Shown here one piece after another: positions 39,863 through 45,864 of a stretch of 64,000 nucleotides of DNA. Origin of the DNA: Polynucleobacter sp. JS-JIR-II-b4 (lineage in GTDB: Bacteria > Pseudomonadota > Gammaproteobacteria > Burkholderiales > Burkholderiaceae); the NCBI RefSeq assembly GCF_018687815.1, contig NZ_CP061306.1, positions 1,955,243 through 2,019,242 on the forward strand, given 5' to 3'. The notes beneath the pieces are model-generated. The model had not been told where the DNA came from. It saw nothing but the letters and a program-made list of their open reading frames with translations, and did not search any database. Made by a program: the position numbers and the translations under genes. Within the stretch, counting starts at the first letter, position 1, and each line of letters starts with the position of its first letter.

Positions 39863-39874
39863 GCTTGTCAAAAT

Positions 39875-39904
39875 AAGGGGGCGGAAGCTGCCTCCTTGTT
39901 TTTT
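39875..39904 (+). terminator. Intrinsic terminator of the secreted hydrolase gene
   Basis: An eight-base stem AAGGGGGC / GCCTCCTT (one G-T pair) with loop GGAAGCT, followed by GTTTTTT on the plus strand, 13 bases after the stop codon. Confidence 0.88.
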
Positions 39905-39940
39905 ATCGTTTGTAACGACATCACAGAAACCTGGAAATGA

Positions 39941-40001
39941 AAAACCACCAGAAGGTGGTTTTGGTATTTCATGATGGTCCAGGGCGGAATCGACCAGGGC
40001 C
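39941..40001 (-). repeat. tRNA-Phe-derived module 1: hollow tRNA plus terminator
   Basis: On the minus strand this reads GGCCCTGGTCGATTCCGCC... then TGGACCATCA, a 30-base remnant of tRNA-Phe missing the D and anticodon arms. About ten bases later comes the hairpin AAAACCACC-TTCT-GGTGGTTTT. The 5' flank (ATTCTT before GGCC) matches the flank of the intact tRNA gene at 45940, so the copy includes the gene boundary. It begins ten bases after the stop of the minus-strand LpxL-like gene and can act as its terminator. Confidence 0.85.
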
Positions 40002-40010
40002 AAGAATGCC

Positions 40011-40862
40011 TTACTCTGTGGGAGCCAATTCTGCTCCAGCCGGCCTTTTGTAGCGGTTGTAAGACCACATATATTGATATGGCTTTGAAAGTATCATCTC
40101 CTCAAAATAATGATTCATTTCCGTACAGGCATCAACCAGGCAATCAGGAAATGCCTCATTCATCAACTGGCTCTTAATGAGCCAGCCCTTTCCTAATCCC
40201 AGTCTTTCTGCGCTAACAAAAAGGATTGCTACATTTACTTGGCGAGCCAATTTAATTGGAAATGAGGTTGTATAAGCATATTGATTAAAAAATTTAGCCC
40301 ATACTCCATCGCCAACGCTAGGTACCTGATCTGCCAATAGGCCAACTACCTCGCCCTTTACTAAAGCTCGTTTAATCTGACGAACCCCGCTAATATTTGC
40401 CTCAACAAAATCAATTTCGGAGTGATGACGTGATTTAAGCATGAGCTCATTCACCCATCTTTTTCGAGCCGGTCTATACATCACTGTTGCTCTTGTATGC
40501 TCGGCAAAAATACGAGGCACTATTTCAAAGCCTCCTAAATGTGAAGCAAGAACAATTAGGCCTTTTCCATTTTTGGATAGCTCAACAACTTGATCCAAGC
40601 TTTCAATGGTGACTTTATTAATAGAGGATTTTGGATGCCTCCAAATCCATAATGTGTCGGCAAACATCATTCCAGATTCAGCGGCCACCTTCCAGGGGGT
40701 TGATTTGAAACCCGAATAATGGGCTGCGCTCTGATGATTTTTATACAGGCGTCGTCTGTACCTAGAAGAAAACAAGTAAACCAATGCACCTATACCGGCC
40801 CCAATAATTTGAATGGCCGCCAATGGAAGCGAGCTAAAGAGTCTCAGTATGAAATACCTCAT
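40011..40862 (-). CDS. LpxL-like lysophospholipid/lipid A acyltransferase (second copy)
   Basis: A 283-aa LpxL-family acyltransferase, distinct from the one at 19.5 kb. It has an N-terminal membrane segment (residues 5-32), HX4E in VLASHLGGFEIVPRIF (near residue 108), RPARKRWVNELMLKSR, GEVVGLLADQVPSVGDGVWAKFF and YMWSYNRYKRP. It lies in the tRNA-repeat region and is followed by module 1. Whether it acts on lipid A or on another envelope lipid is open. Confidence 0.85.
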   Translation of the reverse strand: MRYFILRLFSSLPLAAIQIIGAGIGALVYLFSSRYRRRLYKNHQSAAHYSGFKSTPWKVAAESGMMFADTLWIWRHPKSSINKVTIESLDQVVELSKNGKGLIVLASHLGGFEIVPRIFAEHTRATVMYRPARKRWVNELMLKSRHHSEIDFVEANISGVRQIKRALVKGEVVGLLADQVPSVGDGVWAKFFNQYAYTTSFPIKLARQVNVAILFVSAERLGLGKGWLIKSQLMNEAFPDCLVDACTEMNHYFEEMILSKPYQYMWSYNRYKRPAGAELAPTE

Positions 40863-40888
40863 TGGCCATTCTAGACGCTAACAAATAA

Positions 40889-40950
40889 AAAACCACCCGA
40901 AGGTGGTTTTAGTGTTTCTTGGTGGCCTGGGGCGAAATCGAACCAGGGCC
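40889..40950 (-). repeat. tRNA-Phe-derived module 2: hollow tRNA plus terminator
   Basis: Minus strand: GGCCCTGGTTCGATTTCGCC then CCAGGCCACCA (40920-40950), then AGAAACACT and the perfect hairpin AAAACCACC-TTCG-GGTGGTTTT (40889-40910). With the extra C bulged out, the two ends pair as GGCC-TGG with CCA-GGCC. The A opposite U here replaces a U-G wobble of the true tRNA, giving a full seven-pair acceptor-like stem with ACCA overhang. It lies 11 bases after the cupin gene stop. Confidence 0.87.
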
Positions 40951-40961
40951 AGGATTTCTTC

Positions 40962-41435
40962 CTATTGGCTTAACTTATGGGGTTTTCCAAAATGATCTTC
41001 CTTGGGATAAACCCAGACTGTCTTCACTGGTCCCATACCAATAATTTGCACTTGGGTATCAGCCGCCATGGCGCCATCAAAATGTACGCCGTTAGCCGGA
41101 TGAAACATCAGACTACCTGCTGGCATTGGAATATTCTTTTTTGGATCCCACTCAGGGCCCATACCTGCATACCAGACCCCACTGATTACCGTAACAAATC
41201 GATCTTGATCGTGAGAATGGGGTGCACTCATTACTCCTGCAGGAAAAATATTGCGGACCACATAAATTCCTGGCTTGCTAGGGTCTCCGTATAGTGTGGT
41301 TTGCTTGACACCATTTTCATTGGTCTTCCAAACAATCTGATCTTCTTTAACTGTAATAAATCCGCCGGGTAAATTCTCTGCATAAACTGTCGCGGAGAAT
41401 AAAAATGTAAACAGCGTAGCCAACAATATTTTCAT
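40962..41435 (-). CDS. Secreted cupin-domain protein
   Basis: A 157-aa protein with a signal peptide (residues 1-19, ending VYAE) and one small cupin barrel. The metal-binding motif is PHSHDQDRFVTVISGVWY (near residue 76) and the second half includes GSLMFHPANGVHFDGAM. Function is unknown; such periplasmic cupins are often found near stress or oxidoreductase genes. It is followed by module 2. Confidence 0.83.
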   Translation of the reverse strand: MKILLATLFTFLFSATVYAENLPGGFITVKEDQIVWKTNENGVKQTTLYGDPSKPGIYVVRNIFPAGVMSAPHSHDQDRFVTVISGVWYAGMGPEWDPKKNIPMPAGSLMFHPANGVHFDGAMAADTQVQIIGMGPVKTVWVYPKEDHFGKPHKLSQ

Positions 41436-41469
41436 AACGAACTCCCTGTCTTTACCTTAAATGAAAAGT

Positions 41470-41483
41470 CACCCAAAAGGTGG
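41470..41483 (-). repeat. tRNA-Phe-derived module 3a: decayed terminator remnant
   Basis: CACC-CAAAAG-GTG pattern preceded by ATGAAAAGT, the same context (ATGAAAAAA...CCACC) as in the better modules. The A/T arms have been lost, so terminator function is doubtful. Confidence 0.5.
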
Positions 41484-41505
41484 TTAATGTCTCCTCCAAT
41501 CGATA

Positions 41506-41546
41506 ACTATCTTGAATTGGCTTTTTATATGACAATTCAAGATAGT
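41506..41546. repeat. Perfect 14-bp inverted repeat
   Basis: ACTATCTTGAATTG at 41506-41519 and its exact complement CAATTCAAGATAGT at 41533-41546 surround a 13-base loop GCTTTTTATATGA. It is the longest perfect stem I saw outside the terminators, and lies alone in the gene-free interval. It could be the stem of a small RNA or an old element end. Confidence 0.75.
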
Positions 41547-41800
41547 GCTAAGTGCGATGGGATTCAGCTAGGACTAACCCTTGAGCATAATAAGAATTGT
41601 CGTTTTAAACACTATCGCAAGTGCCGACCTTGGATGGACGTCGCTTAAGTCGACGCTTGACTGACGCGGGGATGGCAAATCTCCAGCTCATAAAGGGTTC
41701 CTTAAAAAGACAGCTCTCGATGGGGATACCCTCAACTAATGGCGTCTAGCCTGCCAAGCCACAAAAGAAAATAGCACAACAAGTGGGCTATTCAGATTCT

Positions 41801-41830
41801 TGGTGGCCCCGGGTAGAATCGACCAGGGCC
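41801..41830 (-). repeat. tRNA-Phe-derived module 3b: hollow tRNA
   Basis: Minus strand GGCCCTGGTCGATTCTACCC then GGGGCCACCA. The ends pair as an eight-pair stem GGCCCTGG / CCGGGGCC (one U-G) with a ten-base loop and ACCA overhang. No terminator hairpin is attached on the 41.79 kb side. It lies 81 bases after the stop of the SRPBCC gene. Confidence 0.8.
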
Positions 41831-41911
41831 GAGGGGAGACAATTTTGCACCTAAGAGCATCGCCTCAGGTGGCGCCGCTGATTTAGTCAATGCGTGCAAA
41901 AAAAGTGATAG

Positions 41912-42478
41912 CTATTTACAGGCCACTGCTTCAATAGACTTGTGTTGGATAGCTCTTTGCGCCATAGATTCAAATCGCCCCCGCATACTATTTTTTAAAA
42001 AGTATTCAATGATGGCTGAGGGGATAATTGAGTTAGGCTCAATTTGAGCATCATACTTAAAAACTGTTTTATCTTTTTCCTCTAGCAATTTCCAGGTTCC
42101 CTTGTAAGACCTATTATCGCCGCTGATCTGCTCAAAAGTTAGAGACCTATTTGGTAGCTCTGTATATTCCACCGTTGATTTCATCTCTATAGAGAAAAAT
42201 AGAATTTGCTCTTCAATCACTCTGTATACGCGCACCTTATTTCCCACTCTTGAAATAACCCTTGCTTCAATTATTCCCGGGATATTCTTTGAGCCCTCAT
42301 AATCTGTAATGAATACATGGGCACTACAAATATTAATTGGCACGGAATAACTTGCTTGAGCATGAAAACGGCCATCAACCTGTGTCACGCTAACCCGAAC
42401 ATCAAAGGGATTGGGATTCTCTTGAGCAAAGCTCTGAGTGATAAAGAAGGCTAAGGCAAGTGTTGAAAACCATTTCAT
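41912..42478 (-). CDS. Secreted SRPBCC/START-like protein
   Basis: A 188-aa protein with a signal peptide (residues 1-18, ending SFAQ) and a domain resembling SRPBCC/START lipid-binding folds: HAQASYSVPINICSAHVFITDYEGSKN, VYRVIEEQILFFSIEMKSTVEY and GTWKLLEEKDKTVFKYDAQIEPN with the C-terminal helix RGRFESMAQRAIQH. Ligand unknown; hydrophobic ligand binding in the periplasm is the family expectation. A GTTTTAAAC palindrome lies about 30 bases upstream. Confidence 0.75.
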   Translation of the reverse strand: MKWFSTLALAFFITQSFAQENPNPFDVRVSVTQVDGRFHAQASYSVPINICSAHVFITDYEGSKNIPGIIEARVISRVGNKVRVYRVIEEQILFFSIEMKSTVEYTELPNRSLTFEQISGDNRSYKGTWKLLEEKDKTVFKYDAQIEPNSIIPSAIIEYFLKNSMRGRFESMAQRAIQHKSIEAVACK

Positions 42479-42505
42479 TGATAGATTTTAGGATCTTATG
42501 CATTT

Positions 42506-42522
42506 TGCTGTTTTAAACGGCA
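42506..42522. promoter_or_regulatory. GTTTTAAAC-type palindrome (operator candidate)
   Basis: TGCTGTTT-T-AAACGGCA, arms matching with one mismatch. It lies between the divergent SRPBCC gene and the 39-codon element, about 30 bases from one start and 15 from the other. It shares the core with the perfect palindrome at 44747-44767. Confidence 0.5.
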
Positions 42523-42536
42523 CATTGGATAGATCA

Positions 42537-42656
42537 ATGTGTCCTACAGAATACTTCTTCTGTAGTAAATCTGATAAAGCAATCCAAGAGATCATCATGC
42601 AGACACCAGAGGATGCGATAAGTAAGAAGTTTTTCTGCTTTCCAGCTTATAGCTAG
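42537..42656 (+). repeat. Dispersed 120-bp element, copy 2 (intact 39-codon frame)
   Basis: Paralogue of 36116-36235. From ATG 42537 the frame is open: MCPTEYFFCSKSDKAIQEII then MQTPEDAISKKFFCFPAYS and TAG. GGAT lies eight bases upstream of the ATG. It has three Cys and no signal peptide. Differences between copies fall mostly in first and second codon positions, and conservation continues past the stop, so a DNA or RNA element is as likely as a microprotein. Confidence 0.65.
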
Positions 42657-42717
42657 TAATCGCCAAATCTCCACTTCTCATAGCTTTACATTTGCTCTTG
42701 CTGAACGACCACATGAA

Positions 42718-42739
42718 AAAACCACCCGAAGGTGGTTTT
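42718..42739 (-). terminator. tRNA-Phe-type terminator, module 4a (no tRNA part)
   Basis: A perfect nine-base stem AAAACCACC / GGTGGTTTT with four-base loop, the same hairpin as behind tRNA-Phe, 63 bases after the stop of the 47-aa secreted peptide gene. The tRNA-like part is missing here. Confidence 0.85.
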
Positions 42740-42802
42740 GAGGTCTACTCCAGCCAATAAAAATCTGGGCGTAGAATTTAAGGTCCAGATAAGGAATCCT
42801 AT

Positions 42803-42946
42803 TTAATAAGCTTGTTGTTGCTCATGGGCCCGATCTATGGAAGAGGAAACCCTCTCATTCGCCTTCGAATCAGCCAATACAGACGCGCTAACAGCTCCCG
42901 CAAAGAAGGCAATTGCTACTGCCATCAAAAATCCTAATTTATGCAT
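42803..42946 (-). CDS. 47-aa secreted small protein
   Basis: Short gene starting at ATG 42946 with GGAG seven bases upstream. The product begins MHKLGFLMAVAIAFFAGAVS (a clear signal peptide with likely cleavage near ASVLA) and the mature part is about 22 polar residues (DSKANERVSSSIDRAHEQQQ, AY). It has its own terminator (module 4a). Small secreted peptides of this kind are often overlooked; no function can be proposed. Confidence 0.7.
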   Translation of the reverse strand: MHKLGFLMAVAIAFFAGAVSASVLADSKANERVSSSIDRAHEQQQAY

Positions 42947-43036
42947 GACTAATCTCCAATATGAATGTGCGCCTTTAGATTAAAGTGATCAATCACTTTT
43001 GGAAATACAACTTTAGCTCTAGTCACAAAGATGCAA

Positions 43037-43100
43037 TAAAAAACCACCCGAAGGTGATTTTGGTATTTCTTGGTGGCCCAGGGCGGAATCAACCAGGGCC
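43037..43100 (-). repeat. tRNA-Phe-derived module 4: hollow tRNA plus terminator
   Basis: Minus strand GGCCCTGGTTGATTCCGCCC then TGGGCCACCA (43071-43100), nine bases, and the CACC-TTCG-GGTG hairpin (one arm mismatch, AATCACC). The ends pair as GGCCC/GGGCC, a U-U mismatch, and GG/CC. It begins 14 bases after the stop of the cytochrome c gene and would terminate the sulfite dehydrogenase operon. Confidence 0.85.
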
Positions 43101-43114
43101 GGGGATGTTTAATT

Positions 43115-43426
43115 CTATTTCCTGTTTGCCCCATAAGTTTTATTAAGGTAGTCGACTATGACTGGAACCTCCTCATCAGTAATGGGCGCCTTAAATACAT
43201 TTTTCATCCTTAAAACTTGAGCATTCCAATAGCCAACTCCCGTATTGGGCGGTTGATATTCTGCATAGTGGGCAGAGTGGCAGGTAGAACATTTCTGTAA
43301 AGTCAGCTGATAGCCGGGCAAATCTGATGGTCGCCATAAAACAGTATCGGCTGGTAACTCAATCGTTTTAGCTAGTGCCATTTGTGTCAAAGCTAGAGCA
43401 GATAGAAGGATGATAGTTTTTTTCAT
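43115..43426 (-). CDS. Monohaem cytochrome c, SorB-like subunit
   Basis: A 103-aa periplasmic cytochrome with a signal peptide (residues 1-19, ending ALAK) and one haem site CSTCH in LQKCSTCHSAHY; Met in VLRMKNVF is a plausible sixth ligand. Directly downstream of a SoxC/SorA-type molybdenum enzyme, it matches the SorB electron acceptor of sulfite dehydrogenase. The nine-base gap between them indicates one operon. Confidence 0.85.
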   Translation of the reverse strand: MKKTIILLSALALTQMALAKTIELPADTVLWRPSDLPGYQLTLQKCSTCHSAHYAEYQPPNTGVGYWNAQVLRMKNVFKAPITDEEVPVIVDYLNKTYGANRK

Positions 43427-43435
43427 ATTTTCTCC

Positions 43436-44656
43436 TTAAACCGCTGTGACTTTTACAGTCTCAACAATATTTCGCATATAGCCAGCCGGCATCCAGCTTG
43501 CAGTCATGGGCTGAATTTGGCCGGCATGATTAAATGCTCTGACCCTTAAGTCCAATATCCCTTTTTGTTTTGGCGTAAATTCAATGCGCCACTCTCTAAA
43601 TGAGAAACGTCCAAGGTCTTGGCCCAATCTCGCCTCTGTCCAATTTTGTCCATTGTCCTGCGAGAACAAAACCTTCTTTATTCCATAGCCAGCATCAAAG
43701 GCAATGCCTCGAGCTTGAACGGGCTTACCAACAGTGACAACGCTATTGTCTGTAAAGTTAGTAATGAAAGAGCGAATCGTAAATTGATTAATGGGGATGG
43801 TTTTTGAGGGTGCCGTTCCTGGCGCGACACAGTTACAGTCATTATCAGGAATACGATAAGCAGGATTCATCCAATAGCCGTTGTATACATCATCGACCAC
43901 TTTAATTTCACTAAGGTGCTTAACCCAATACGTTCCGTAGTAGCCAGGAACAATTAACTTGATTGGATAGCCATTTAAGAAAGGAATATCTGTTCCATTC
44001 ATTTGATAGGCAACCATCACATTGCCATCCATGGCGTGATCAATATCTAGACCTTTTACAAAATCTGAATCGCTTGGGAGAATTGGCTGATCCAAGCCAT
44101 TGAAAGTTACTTGCTTGGCTCCACTACCGGGATTGGCCGCCTTCAAAATATCTTTTAAGGCAACGCCAACCCAAGCGGCATTACCCATCGCACCATTACC
44201 GAGTTGCCCACCATTAACTCTAGGCTCAAATAAGCCGCGGCTATTACCAGAGCATTGATTAACAGCAACAATGCGTTGAGATGGAAAATTTTTCTTTAAT
44301 GCCTCTAGAGAAATCTCTAAAGGCTTTTCTACATTACCGCCAACTTTTAATCTATAAGTGTTGGGATCTATCGATGTTGGAATGCCGGCCATGTGATAGC
44401 GTACAAAGAATTCATCATTTGGCGTAATGACATGATTGTCGTAATACTTAAATGGTGTTTCTAATTGCGGCGGCCTGGAAGTAAGCACAATCATGGGCTT
44501 CTTCTCAGGAAAAGCCATGAGTTCGCGCTCACCATAGGCTATAGGTAAATTTGTTTTCTCTGCGCCTATCGCCCAAGATGGCAATAATGAACTGGCTCCA
44601 CCAGCCAGTGCGGCTGTAATGACTTTACGTCTATTGGTAAAGTTATCTGAATTCAT
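43436..44656 (-). CDS. SorA-like sulfite dehydrogenase, molybdopterin subunit
   Basis: About 406 aa, exported by Tat (NRRKVITAALAGGASS near the N-terminus). The Moco Cys lies in RIVAVNQCSGNSRGLFEP, followed by GNAAWVGVALKDILKAAN and the sulfite-oxidase dimerisation domain with FSQDNGQNWTEARL and RVRAFNHAGQIQP. It oxidises sulfite (or a related oxyanion) in the periplasm and passes electrons to the adjacent cytochrome. The start is ATG 44656, preceded by GGAGGAG; an ATG at 44671 overlaps that ribosome site. MsrP-type methionine sulfoxide reductase is less likely because of the partner cytochrome. Confidence 0.87.
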   Translation of the reverse strand: MNSDNFTNRRKVITAALAGGASSLLPSWAIGAEKTNLPIAYGERELMAFPEKKPMIVLTSRPPQLETPFKYYDNHVITPNDEFFVRYHMAGIPTSIDPNTYRLKVGGNVEKPLEISLEALKKNFPSQRIVAVNQCSGNSRGLFEPRVNGGQLGNGAMGNAAWVGVALKDILKAANPGSGAKQVTFNGLDQPILPSDSDFVKGLDIDHAMDGNVMVAYQMNGTDIPFLNGYPIKLIVPGYYGTYWVKHLSEIKVVDDVYNGYWMNPAYRIPDNDCNCVAPGTAPSKTIPINQFTIRSFITNFTDNSVVTVGKPVQARGIAFDAGYGIKKVLFSQDNGQNWTEARLGQDLGRFSFREWRIEFTPKQKGILDLRVRAFNHAGQIQPMTASWMPAGYMRNIVETVKVTAV

Positions 44657-44746
44657 GGATGTCTCCTCCATAGTATTTTTGGTTGAAGTAAGAATAGCTA
44701 CTTTTGAAGAGACATGCGTTGGTGATTACCCTCATCACACATTAAA

Positions 44747-44767
44747 AATGTCGTTTTAAACGACATT
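44747..44767. promoter_or_regulatory. Perfect palindrome, operator candidate
   Basis: Arms AATGTCGTTT and AAACGACATT are exact complements around a single T. It sits between the divergent sulfite dehydrogenase and DUF3147 genes, immediately upstream of a consensus -10 box and so in the place of the -35 region, which otherwise looks poor. This is what an activator or repressor site would look like. Confidence 0.65.
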
Positions 44768-44769
44768 CC

Positions 44770-44775
44770 TATAAT
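44770..44775 (+). promoter_or_regulatory. Consensus -10 box of the DUF3147 gene
   Basis: TATAAT, two bases after the palindrome. It implies a transcript start near 44782, which rules out the in-frame ATG at 44774 and supports ATG 44804. Confidence 0.6.
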
Positions 44776-44803
44776 GGGGCAAGCAATCACTATAAAGGCT
44801 TTT

Positions 44804-45154
44804 ATGGCTTGGATCATTACAAAGTATCTATTAACAGCAGGAATGGTTGTATTCATCTCTGAGGTTGCCAAACGCAGCAATAGGTTGGGTAGTTTTATTG
44901 CGGCATTGCCACTAATGACATTCTTAACCTTGGTATGGCTCTATGTAGAAAATCAACCTGATGAAAAAATTGCTAATCACGCCTATTACACATTTTGGTA
45001 TGTGATTCCAACGCTACCAATGTTTCTATTGTTTCCTTACCTGCTACCAAGGCTAGGATTCTGGGTGACCATGGGTGCGTGTGTAGTGGCAACAGCCATC
45101 TGCTTTGGCTTATTTGCCTTGGTGATAAAAAGCTTTGGAATTAATCTGTTGTAA
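44804..45154 (+). CDS. DUF3147-like membrane protein
   Basis: A 116-aa four-helix membrane protein from ATG 44804, which has AAAGG six bases upstream. Features are AGMVVFISEVAKRSNRLGSFIAALPLMTFLTLVWLY and YTFWYVIPTLPMFLLFPYLLPRLGFW. It resembles the DUF3147 family; function unknown. It is divergent from the sulfite dehydrogenase operon and shares its operator-like palindrome, so the two may be co-regulated. Confidence 0.75.
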   Translation: MAWIITKYLLTAGMVVFISEVAKRSNRLGSFIAALPLMTFLTLVWLYVENQPDEKIANHAYYTFWYVIPTLPMFLLFPYLLPRLGFWVTMGACVVATAICFGLFALVIKSFGINLL

Positions 45155-45157
45155 ATA

Positions 45158-45215
45158 AAAAAACCACCCAAAGGTGGTTTTAGTGTTTCTTGGTGGCCCG
45201 GGGCGGAATCGAACC
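45158..45215 (-). repeat. tRNA-Phe-derived module 5: 58-bp perfect direct repeat
   Basis: Identical base for base to 45832-45889, which comprises the terminator and the last 25 bases of tRNA-Phe. The repeat ends inside the T loop (GGTTCGATTCC on the minus strand), after which the sequence diverges. It lies 33 bases after the brnA stop. Together the two copies bracket the brnT-brnA cassette, the geometry of an attachment-site duplication. Confidence 0.92.
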
Positions 45216-45248
45216 GGAGCCTCAGGAAATTCTCATCCCACCCCTAGA

Positions 45249-45458
45249 CTACTTCCAGCTAAGGTTCAATTTCTTATGCGAAGCGGCACAATCTCTCAAA
45301 TAGAGATTAATGAGGCTTTGATAAGGAATTCCAACTTCTTCTGATACAGATTTGAAGTAACTCACTGAATCCTCATCCAATCTAATCGTAATGGGCTTCT
45401 TGAGCATAGAAGCATATGGATTTTTACGAGCTTTTGAGAAATCATACTCTTTACGCAT
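45249..45458 (-). CDS. brnA: BrnA antitoxin
   Basis: Antitoxin of the BrnT/BrnA type II system. It contains a ribbon-helix-helix-like domain: KKPITIRLDEDSVSYFKSV followed by EEVGIPYQSLINLYLRDCA. It neutralises BrnT and normally represses the operon. ATG 45458 has AAGG about nine bases upstream; GTG/ATG codons at 45467 and 45464 are alternatives, giving 69-72 aa. It lies about ten bases after the brnT stop. Confidence 0.88.
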   Translation of the reverse strand: MRKEYDFSKARKNPYASMLKKPITIRLDEDSVSYFKSVSEEVGIPYQSLINLYLRDCAASHKKLNLSWK

Positions 45459-45469
45459 CTTCATCACCT

Positions 45470-45748
45470 TTAATAAGCTTTTGACTCTTTAGGGGTTGCC
45501 TTACGAGCCGAAATAATACGAACGACATTACCCTCGCTTCGATAACAATGGCAAACCAAAATCACACGAAGAGAATGGCTTACTCCCAGCAAGATAAATC
45601 TGTCTTCGTCCTCCGAATGATCGGGGTCGGAAATTAACTTAGCACTTTCATCATAAAACACAGATTTCGCCTCTTCAAATGAAATACCGTGTTTCTTCAG
45701 ATTGGCTGAAGCTTTTCTAGGTTCCCATTCAAATCGTAACGAAGTCAT
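45470..45748 (-). CDS. brnT: BrnT toxin
   Basis: RelE-fold ribonuclease toxin of the BrnT family, about 92 aa. [28 protein letters not shown] is the family N-terminal signature, followed by [20 protein letters not shown] and [18 protein letters not shown]. The start is placed at ATG 45748; an in-frame ATG at 45763 lies within the operator palindrome. The toxin gene comes first, as in other brnTA operons. The cassette is bracketed by 58-bp direct repeats. Confidence 0.9.
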   Translation of the reverse strand: MTSLRFEWEPRKASANLKKHGISFEEAKSVFYDESAKLISDPDHSEDEDRFILLGVSHSLRVILVCHCYRSEGNVVRIISARKATPKESKAY

Positions 45749-45763
45749 ATGTACATTGTACAT
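45749..45763. promoter_or_regulatory. brnTA operator candidate
   Basis: ATGTACA-T-TGTACAT, perfect seven-base arms around one base, immediately upstream of the brnT start codon. A palindrome in this position is the expected site of BrnA or BrnT-BrnA autoregulation. Confidence 0.7.
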
Positions 45764-45833
45764 ACATCAGCTGGGATAAGCAACCAGGGTTAAAAATCCT
45801 GAATCACGCAGCCTTTCCGAAAGACCAAATGAA

Positions 45834-45855
45834 AAAACCACCCAAAGGTGGTTTT
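45834..45855 (-). terminator. Terminator of tRNA-Phe
   Basis: A nine-base stem AAAACCACC / GGTGGTTTT, loop of four, with six T in total on the minus strand, nine bases after the tRNA CCA end. This hairpin is the parent of those in modules 1, 2, 4a, 4 and 5. Confidence 0.93.
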
Positions 45856-45864
45856 AGTGTTTCT

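Larger units (their letters stand above)
41436..41911. other. Gene-free interval with hairpin and tRNA-derived remnants
   Basis: 476 bases with no convincing gene. It contains a decayed terminator-like hairpin (41470-41483), a perfect 14-bp inverted repeat (41506-41546), a half-match to the GTTTTAAAC operator-like site (41598-41610) and a hollow tRNA remnant (41801-41830). A 39-codon plus-strand frame from 41530 has no ribosome site and no recognisable features. The interval may encode an untranslated RNA or be decayed insert. Confidence 0.6.

Noticed and set aside
41530..41649. 39-codon plus-strand frame in the gene-free interval (starts MTIQDSAKCDG)
   Set aside because: Its start lies within the 14-bp hairpin, there is no ribosome site, and composition shows no protein-like features.
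42949..43134. 61-codon minus-strand frame, and a similar one at 39868-40068, sharing a PPW...KYQNHL(R/L)VVF-like stretch
   Set aside because: The shared peptide is just a translation of the tRNA-terminator module in both places; no ribosome sites.
45191..45245. A second complete tRNA gene next to module 5
   Set aside because: Only the 25-base 3' end matches tRNA-Phe; upstream bases hint at a UUC-like loop but neither the D nor the anticodon stem forms.
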